The translations under genes were made by a program, and so were the position numbers. Of a stretch of 11,729 nucleotides of DNA, positions 7,218 to 11,729 are shown piece by piece; position 1 is the stretch's first letter; each line of letters starts with the position of its first letter. Source of the DNA: Candidatus Heimdallarchaeota archaeon. Its GTDB lineage: Archaea > Asgardarchaeota > Heimdallarchaeia > Hodarchaeales > LC-3. The notes beneath the pieces are model-generated. The model did no database searches. It saw only the letters and a program-made list of their open reading frames with translations, and was not told the origin of the DNA. Where the stretch lies: assembly GCA_027364495.1 (NCBI GenBank), contig DAHXPE010000145.1:1-11729 (forward strand), in the 5' to 3' direction.

Positions 7218-7988
7218 ATGAGTGAACAACGAAATACGCTCGAAGAATTCTTTAATAGCAAAAACATAATTGTTGTTACTGGAGCTGGGATCTCTTCGGA
7301 ATCTGGTTTACCAACATTTCGTGGTGAAGAAGGCTATTGGACTAAAGGAAGTAAGAATTATCAACCTATGGAATTAGCAACTAATAGAGCTTTCCAAGAA
7401 GAACCAGAAACAGTTTGGGAGTGGTATCATTATCGAAGAAACCTGTATAAAAAAACTAATCCTAATCTGGGACATTATGCATTAGCTAATTTAAAACGTT
7501 TTTTCAAAGAAAATGATAGGGATCTAATTCTCGTAACTCAAAATGTTGATGGTTTACATTCAAAAGCTGGTTTCTCTAAAGATTTATTCGAAATTCATGG
7601 AAATATTTTTTATATGCGCTGTTATGAAGAATGCACGGATACCATTCATCCAATTCCAGAAAATCAAACCGGTGTGCCCGTTTGTCCAGATTGTGAATCT
7701 ATTATGAGGCCACATATATTATGGTTTGATGAATTTTATGATGAGGCCTATTATAAATTTCATACAGTTCTAGAGTACGGTTATGACAAGATGGATGCCT
7801 TACTTCTTGTAGGTACAACTCTACAAACGAATTTACCCAGAAAACTTTTTGAAATAGCTTATTTTAAGCAATTACCCATGATAGAAGTAAATACTGAACC
7901 AATAGGGATCAAAAAATATGGTGTAATGGAATTAAAAGGGAAAAGTGGTGAAATATTACCTGAACTGCTTAAAAAAGTTTCAGTATGA
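7218..7988 (+). CDS. Sir2-family NAD-dependent protein deacylase (sirtuin, class III-like)
   Basis: The 256-residue protein carries the full sirtuin core. It removes acyl groups from lysine, using NAD+ and giving nicotinamide and O-acyl-ADP-ribose. Visible motifs are GAGISSESG (22-30) with PTFRG for NAD binding, TQNVDGLH (107-114), the catalytic His in EIHGN (H127), VGTTLQ (198-203) and EVNTEP (223-228). Structural zinc ligands are Cys135, Cys139, Cys156 and Cys159; the first pair is spaced CX3C where CxxC is more usual. WYHYRR (69-74) supplies Tyr70 and Arg73, the YxxR pair that in SIRT5 and CobB-like enzymes recognises acidic acyl groups, so desuccinylase/demalonylase activity is possible in addition to deacetylation. 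AGGT sits 6 nt before the ATG. The 3' end overlaps the convergent prenyl synthase gene by 9 bp. Confidence 0.95.
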   Translation: MSEQRNTLEEFFNSKNIIVVTGAGISSESGLPTFRGEEGYWTKGSKNYQPMELATNRAFQEEPETVWEWYHYRRNLYKKTNPNLGHYALANLKRFFKENDRDLILVTQNVDGLHSKAGFSKDLFEIHGNIFYMRCYEECTDTIHPIPENQTGVPVCPDCESIMRPHILWFDEFYDEAYYKFHTVLEYGYDKMDALLLVGTTLQTNLPRKLFEIAYFKQLPMIEVNTEPIGIKKYGVMELKGKSGEILPELLKKVSV

Positions 7989-9044
7989 ACGCTGGACTAA
8001 AAATTCAATAAGCTCAGAAAATATTTTCTTAACATCGGGACCAAAAGGAAGTTTATCATCAAGAACAGACTTGCTCTTAGATGCAAATTCCAGAGCTTCT
8101 TTTTTCGCATTGTCAATAATGTCATACTTCTCCATTAAAGAAATAACATAGTCAACTTCTTCTTGAGATTTCTCACCAATTGCCTTAGTCATTATTTCTT
8201 TGAATTTTTTTAATTCGTTTCCTTTTAAAGCTTGTAACAAAAGAATAAAGAGTAAAGATCGTTTACCTTCCTGAATATCATTGCCTCTTTGTTTAAGACC
8301 AGAAAAATCGCTGACCAAGTCCAAAATATCGTCTGTTATCTGGAAAGCTCTACCCAGGTTCAAACCGAACTCATCTATTGCAGAGAATAATTCAGAGTCT
8401 GAATCAAGTTTTTTACCTGCGAGAAGTGCCCCAAGTCGAATAGGCCCAGCAATAGTATAATAACCAGTCTTGCCATCAAGTATATAGTTAACTTCTTTTT
8501 CGGTAAGAACAAAAGAGTTACGCCAATCCATTTCAGCAGTCTGACCAACACATGTCCTCATTAACATCATATAAAATTCATTGTAGATTGAAATGGCTTT
8601 AGCCAAATCGAACAAATGCAAGTTATCATTGAGAGCTTTCCACATGATCATATGGAGAGCATCTCCAGCATTAATGGACTGGTCTATACCATAGATGAGA
8701 TGATGAGCTTTTTTCCCTCTACGCATTAGACTGGAATCCTCTATATCATCGTGGATAAGAATCCAATTTTGAGAAAGTTCCATAGCCACTGCTGTCGGTA
8801 GAGCTTGAGCAAGGGTTCCACCTAAAGCTTCACTGGTAAGACAAATAAGAATTGACCGAACGTATTTTCCTCCACGATTAGGATAATCAGCAATTTGTTC
8901 CCAAAAGAATTTTAAAATATCGTCATGTTCAATAGAACTGACTGAATGCAATGGTGTAGGAGTAATATATTTGGTAACCTCACTTTGAATAGCTTTCTTA
9001 TAAAAATCCATTACCTCTTTGAGGCTAGATGATTGCAATTGCAT
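7980..9044 (-). CDS. Polyprenyl diphosphate synthase (geranylgeranyl/farnesyl type)
   Basis: The 354-residue trans-isoprenyl diphosphate synthase condenses isopentenyl diphosphate with an allylic diphosphate. GGKYVR (58-63) contains the Lys and Arg that bind isopentenyl diphosphate. The first Asp-rich motif is DDIED (99-103), followed by the RRGK segment. The second is DDILD (238-242) after FQIT. GNDIQEGKR (254-262) completes the active site. The aromatic Trp94 at the fifth position before the first motif is expected to block long chains, as in archaeal type-I geranylgeranyl diphosphate synthases, so C15-C20 products feeding membrane ether lipids are likely; exact chain length is inferred. 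The ATG at 9044 is preceded by AGGGT with 6-nt spacing. It lies 37 nt after the AlaX gene on the same strand, suggesting co-transcription. Confidence 0.94.
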   Translation of the reverse strand: MQLQSSSLKEVMDFYKKAIQSEVTKYITPTPLHSVSSIEHDDILKFFWEQIADYPNRGGKYVRSILICLTSEALGGTLAQALPTAVAMELSQNWILIHDDIEDSSLMRRGKKAHHLIYGIDQSINAGDALHMIMWKALNDNLHLFDLAKAISIYNEFYMMLMRTCVGQTAEMDWRNSFVLTEKEVNYILDGKTGYYTIAGPIRLGALLAGKKLDSDSELFSAIDEFGLNLGRAFQITDDILDLVSDFSGLKQRGNDIQEGKRSLLFILLLQALKGNELKKFKEIMTKAIGEKSQEEVDYVISLMEKYDIIDNAKKEALEFASKSKSVLDDKLPFGPDVKKIFSELIEFLVQRSY

Positions 9045-9050
9045 TAAAAT

Positions 9051-9055
9051 ACCCT
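9051..9055 (-). promoter_or_regulatory. Shine-Dalgarno of the polyprenyl synthase gene
   Basis: AGGGT lies 6 nt before the ATG at 9044, inside the 37-nt gap after the AlaX stop codon. It fits translation as an internal gene of a two-gene message. Confidence 0.55.
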
Positions 9056-9081
9056 GCGGAAAGTAAATATAAATAATTTAA

Positions 9082-10389
9082 TCAAAGAAAAAGAGCTTTT
9101 ATATGTTCTTCAATGCTACTAACGGGATTTGACAAACCTAAAATCAAAAGTTGTGAGAAAAATTCATTCCCTCCGCCTTTAGAATTTGGAAATATCTTTT
9201 TAAAATGATCAGCGATAGCACGAGCAGTAAAAGAAGAACGTTCAGGATGATTACTAGAAATTAATAAAGTGTCAGAAGCAGCAAGAAGTAGAACAATATA
9301 ATTCTGCTCAAATTCAGAAAAAATCTTCAAAGCTTCAGAACCAAGTTTCTTATCAATAGGACATTCAATAATTAACACAGTTGAATTATGAGTAAACCAC
9401 ATATGCCAGGTAAAAATATCTTTGAAAGAAGACGAAGCAGGTGAAGGATCATTTGAGGAAAAATCCATAACTGAAAATTGTTGATGTAAAGAAACAAAAA
9501 AAGATTTAAGCAGGTTAACAGTAATAATAGTAGTATCAAGTTGTTGTTTTGATAAAGAAGCAAACTGGGTAGAAAGATAAGTAAGGGATTTGTCAAAAGG
9601 TTGATTAATGGTTTGACTTACATTTAAAAGCTCTTGATTATGAACAGCTAAGAAGGAAAGACCTTTAAGGCCACAAATAAAATTAATTTCATTCTTTTTA
9701 GTAGAAGAAATAAAAAAACTAAGTAATTGATCAGTAGAAGAAATATGAGTACCACCACAGGTATTCAAGTCCACATTTGGGCCAATAGAAAGAACACGAA
9801 TAAAAGGAGCATCTTTAGGAATAGATCCACGAATTTTAGATAAGTCAATTCTTTGACCATTATGATCAATTGAAGAGCCAGCTTCAAGAATATGAGAGGT
9901 AACAGGAACAGGATGTAGAGAAATAAATTCATTCATATGAAGAGAGATATCAGCAAGAGATCCCTGAGGGAAAGGATTGTCAAGCAAGAGTTGACCTTGA
10001 TCATCATGCATAACAGCCTTAAGAGTTTTTATTGTATAAGATTTTAATATTAGAGCTGAAAGAAGATGCTGGCAAGTATGAGCACGCATAATAGCTTGCC
10101 GAAAGGGAAGGTCAAGTTTCAAGGTGATCGTAAAAGGAGGAGGAAGAGAGAATTTCTTAGGTAATTTAAGAGTAAAGTCATGAGTGGATGTAATTTCAAC
10201 AATAGGAAGCGGATCAGATGAATCCGGAAGAAGAACTAAGACTTTATCATTAGGTTGACCACCACCTTCAATAAAAAATGGAAAGGGATCACGAAGAGAA
10301 AAAGTATTAGCTTTTACAGCAATAACCTCGGACTGATACTCAGCAATGTCAGGGTGAAGCCAATAATCGGGAAAATGATCCTTAATCAA
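9082..10389 (-). CDS. alaX: Alanyl-tRNA editing protein, AlaX-L type
   Basis: The 435-residue stand-alone editing protein should hydrolyse Ser (or Gly) mischarged onto tRNA(Ala). The N-terminal barrel contains FFIEGGGQPND (38-48), the family's EGGGQ signature. The editing zinc site is complete: H104xxxH108 in the HTCQHLLSA motif, and C211GGTH215. A coiled middle (about 250-305) leads to a DHHA1/C-Ala-like end with SFTARAIADHF and KGGGNEFFSQ (404-413), so this is the long AlaX-L form and not the short one. No in-frame ATG exists before Met101, although essential motifs precede it, so the TTG at 10389 is the best start; an in-frame TAA at 10416-10414 bounds the frame. The coding strand is unusually pyrimidine-rich, giving many Ser, Pro, Phe and Leu residues. 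It is followed by the prenyl synthase gene. Confidence 0.93.
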   Translation of the reverse strand: MIKDHFPDYWLHPDIAEYQSEVIAVKANTFSLRDPFPFFIEGGGQPNDKVLVLLPDSSDPLPIVEITSTHDFTLKLPKKFSLPPPFTITLKLDLPFRQAIMRAHTCQHLLSALILKSYTIKTLKAVMHDDQGQLLLDNPFPQGSLADISLHMNEFISLHPVPVTSHILEAGSSIDHNGQRIDLSKIRGSIPKDAPFIRVLSIGPNVDLNTCGGTHISSTDQLLSFFISSTKKNEINFICGLKGLSFLAVHNQELLNVSQTINQPFDKSLTYLSTQFASLSKQQLDTTIITVNLLKSFFVSLHQQFSVMDFSSNDPSPASSSFKDIFTWHMWFTHNSTVLIIECPIDKKLGSEALKIFSEFEQNYIVLLLAASDTLLISSNHPERSSFTARAIADHFKKIFPNSKGGGNEFFSQLLILGLSNPVSSIEEHIKALFL

Positions 10390-10444
10390 GAAAAAAACGA
10401 CAAATAAACATAATTAGAATAATAGAAAAAAGTTTGGTAATCAT
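10382..10444 (-). other. Possible 20-codon upstream ORF overlapping the alaX start
   Basis: An ATG at 10444 opens a hydrophobic 20-residue frame (MITKLFSIIL...) that ends with TAA at 10384-10382. It overlaps the TTG start of alaX by 8 nt in another frame. It contains a run of seven T (10391-10397); one base fewer there would join this ATG to the alaX frame. It could be a coupling leader ORF, the true N-terminus if the assembly has an indel, or chance. Confidence 0.2.
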
Positions 10445-10491
10445 GAAATTAGGCTTTTCTGGTAGAAAATAAAACAATCAAACTGCAGTAA

Positions 10492-10502
10492 AATTTTATA
10501 AG
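10492..10502 (-). promoter_or_regulatory. Putative TATA box of the alaX-prenyl synthase unit
   Basis: On the minus strand CGC is followed by TTATAAAATTT, the best match in the window to an archaeal TATA element. Start of transcription would fall near 10470, leaving a leader of about 80 nt that holds the short upstream ORF. Confidence 0.5.
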
Positions 10503-10652
10503 CGAAACTCGAAAAAAGGAGCGACAAAAAAAATTCCAAACATTAGCACCAAGAAGAAAACTAGATTGGAAACAAATAATCAAATATTATTTGTAAAAAA
10601 TTCAAAAATATCCTTACAAAAAAGAGAGAAAATTGAAAAAGAAGTAGAGATT

Positions 10653-10892
10653 CTAAATGGTCTTGCCATGACCTTTTTTAGGACTAATATAGAATGATCG
10701 TAGGTCCATAAGGTCGGGTTTTCTTTCAATAAGATCTTGTTCTTCTAAAACTTGCAATGCATAACGGATAGAACGAATCTTCATATCATTGCCAAGTATA
10801 CTTTGTAAATCACTTGGTCTTAATGGGTGTTTAGATTCATTAACTGCATTTAATACCTTTTTAGTAAGTTTAGTTAGTTTTTCTGTCGGCAT
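10653..10892 (-). CDS. Small winged-helix DNA-binding protein
   Basis: The 79-residue protein is a single winged helix-turn-helix. Helix 1 covers about 5-19 (KLTKLTKKVLNAVNE), helices 2 and 3 cover about 25-52 (RPSDLQSILG, then KIRSIRYALQVLEEQDLI), and the wing is ERKPDLMDLRSFYIS (56-70). The pattern is that of archaeal MarR/ArsR-like or general wHTH regulators; the exact family is not recognised and no ligand or metal site is visible. I chose the ATG at 10892 over an in-frame TTG at 10907 because GAGGT (10901-10905) lies 8 nt before the ATG. The gene is flanked upstream by a dense cluster of palindromes, which suggests that it regulates itself, though this is inferred from position only. Confidence 0.85.
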   Translation of the reverse strand: MPTEKLTKLTKKVLNAVNESKHPLRPSDLQSILGNDMKIRSIRYALQVLEEQDLIERKPDLMDLRSFYISPKKGHGKTI

Positions 10893-10900
10893 TTTGATAT

Positions 10901-10905
10901 ACCTC
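10901..10905 (-). promoter_or_regulatory. Shine-Dalgarno that fixes the wHTH start
   Basis: GAGGT is 8 nt before the ATG at 10892 and overlaps the upstream TTG candidate (10907-10905), so the ATG is preferred. Confidence 0.6.
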
Positions 10906-10938
10906 AATAAATTAATAATAATTACTGTTATTTGTAAT

Positions 10939-11015
10939 TAACAATTGTTATTTTCTGACAATTAATATACAACAATTGTATGTTTATAAACATATCGATT
11001 ATAACTAACAATTAT
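10939..11015. promoter_or_regulatory. Palindrome cluster upstream of the wHTH gene (candidate operators)
   Basis: Perfect 12-bp palindrome TAACAATTGTTA is at 10939-10950. ATACAA-CAA-TTGTAT is at 10967-10981. A perfect 16-bp palindrome, TATGTTTATAAACATA, is at 10979-10994. Partial copies of the ACAATT core are GACAATTA (10957-10964) and TAACAATTAT (11006-11015). The two full ACAATTGT cores are centred 31 bp apart, close to three helical turns. The cluster begins 47 bp before the wHTH start codon, just beyond the likely TATA region. Confidence 0.5.
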
Positions 11016-11061
11016 ATGTGTAATGCGTATTTTTCAGGTAAAAAACAAGTGCTATTTAGCT

Positions 11062-11080
11062 TTTTGTATATTATACAAAA
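11062..11080. repeat. 19-bp perfect inverted repeat
   Basis: TTTTGTATA (11062-11070) and TATACAAAA (11072-11080) are perfect 9-nt inverted arms around a single T. The TTGTAT/ATACAA hexamers are the same as those in the 10967-10981 element but in the outward order. It may be a further site of the wHTH operator cluster. Confidence 0.45.
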
Positions 11081-11729
11081 TATAATTTTTAAAGTTTTTT
11101 ATTAGGGAAAAAGATATTAAGAATTAGATATATTATTTCCTGTTTATATAAGTACTGAGAAGGAAAAAAACATTACGAATATGCTTTTTAAACGTCAAAT
11201 TAGCTTTTTTAGTTTTTAATGTTTTTATTATTCATCAGCATCTGTCTTTAGCTTGTTTTGTAATGTCTTAGCACTTTTAGAGTATGTTTACGAAACTAAT
11301 AAATTATAACTAAGTATCGGAATGCTATTGACCGCACTGTACTTTAAAAGGCTATTGAAAGAATTAAGTTTCATTAAGGTCATTTTTTCGTTTCCTTAGA
11401 GTATTTTCTTACAAACTTCAAAATTCTTTTACAATAGTGTAGATTTTTTGCACTACTTTATTTTTATTTTAGTTAGGCTGCGAGACTCTTCTCTAAGATT
11501 TGGGTTCGAAGAGAATTATTATTCATATATTTGCCTTTTTTACAATCGAGACCATATTTTTAAAAGTAAAAGCAAAAATAACTCGTCTACGACTAACCAA
11601 ATAAGATTTTCAACCCACAATAATACTGAGCCTTTATTTTTATTGTAATTTTTCATTTATTTTATTTATGTGCTAATAAATACTTTTATATTTATAAATT
11701 CTTTAGTTTCACTATTTGATTTACATTTT
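11081..11729. other. Right-edge region without a supported gene
   Basis: About 650 nt of AT-rich sequence contain no open frame with a convincing start, Shine-Dalgarno and protein-like composition. A TTG-initiated 66-codon frame at 11448-11648 looks like chance. A GGGTTCGAA string near 11509-11517 resembles a tRNA T-loop but lacks a pairing stem. The region may be a long regulatory or inert spacer, or the far upstream part of a gene beyond the window. Confidence 0.4.

Noticed and set aside
11323..11400. Short frames (about 25 codons) near the right edge, one reading AIDRTVL then KAIERIKF with stops
   Set aside because: They are too short and interrupted, and no family could be recognised, so a pseudogene call is not supportable.
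11470..11530. GGGTTCGAA string resembling a tRNA T-arm
   Set aside because: The flanks of the T-loop-like string do not pair, and no acceptor or anticodon stem could be built around it on either strand.
11448..11648. 66-codon + strand open frame
   Set aside because: It starts with TTG without a Shine-Dalgarno, has low-complexity composition and resembles no protein.
1..11729. CRISPR array, rRNA, or C/D box RNA
   Set aside because: No regularly spaced direct repeats and no rRNA-like GC-rich structured block were seen. Isolated TGATGA-like boxes had no matching D box at a suitable distance.

Overview
The window is a very AT-rich stretch of microbial chromosome with compact, intronless genes on both strands. 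It most likely comes from an archaeon. The support is TATA-like boxes 24-27 nt upstream of several start codons (the spacing expected for leaderless archaeal transcripts), an AlaX-L type alanyl-tRNA editing protein, a short-chain isoprenyl diphosphate synthase of the kind that supplies archaeal lipids, a small archaeal-style winged-helix protein, and a zinc ribbon attached to a membrane transporter. An Asgard lineage is a reasonable guess from this style, but it is inferred and not proven by any marker here.

Left part, + strand: two adjacent paralogous four-helix membrane proteins of unknown function (274-849 and 1055-1591), then an MFS drug-antiporter-like transporter ending in a four-cysteine zinc ribbon (1851-3194). 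A gene-poor stretch follows (3195-3641). It holds the decayed N-terminus of an IS607-type serine-recombinase transposase on the minus strand, which an automatic ORF search would miss.

Middle part, minus strand: a small two-helix membrane protein (3642-3971) and two tandem paralogous all-helical cytosolic proteins of an unrecognised family (4105-4755 and 4813-5421). The paralogues share a conserved block with consensus QSYxNSFRxNLLxDxV. They are separated by a long T-rich divergent intergenic region from a + strand TIGR01777/SDR39U1-type NAD(P)-binding oxidoreductase (5989-6912).

Right part: a sirtuin with the Tyr/Arg pair of class III deacylases (7218-7988, +) converges on a likely two-gene minus-strand unit, and the coding ends overlap by 9 bp. 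That unit is an AlaX-L alanyl-tRNA editing protein (9082-10389, no in-frame ATG start) followed 37 nt later by a polyprenyl diphosphate synthase (7980-9044). Upstream lies a small winged-helix protein (10653-10892, minus). Its upstream region carries an unusually dense cluster of perfect palindromes (10939-11080), a good candidate for an operator array. The remaining roughly 650 bp at the right edge show no convincing gene.

Most genes are housekeeping or membrane functions with no obvious shared pathway. The most original content is the pair of unrecognised helical paralogues, the pair of membrane paralogues, the transporter-zinc ribbon fusion, the palindrome cluster at the winged-helix gene and the IS607 relic. 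No CRISPR array, rRNA or convincing tRNA was seen.
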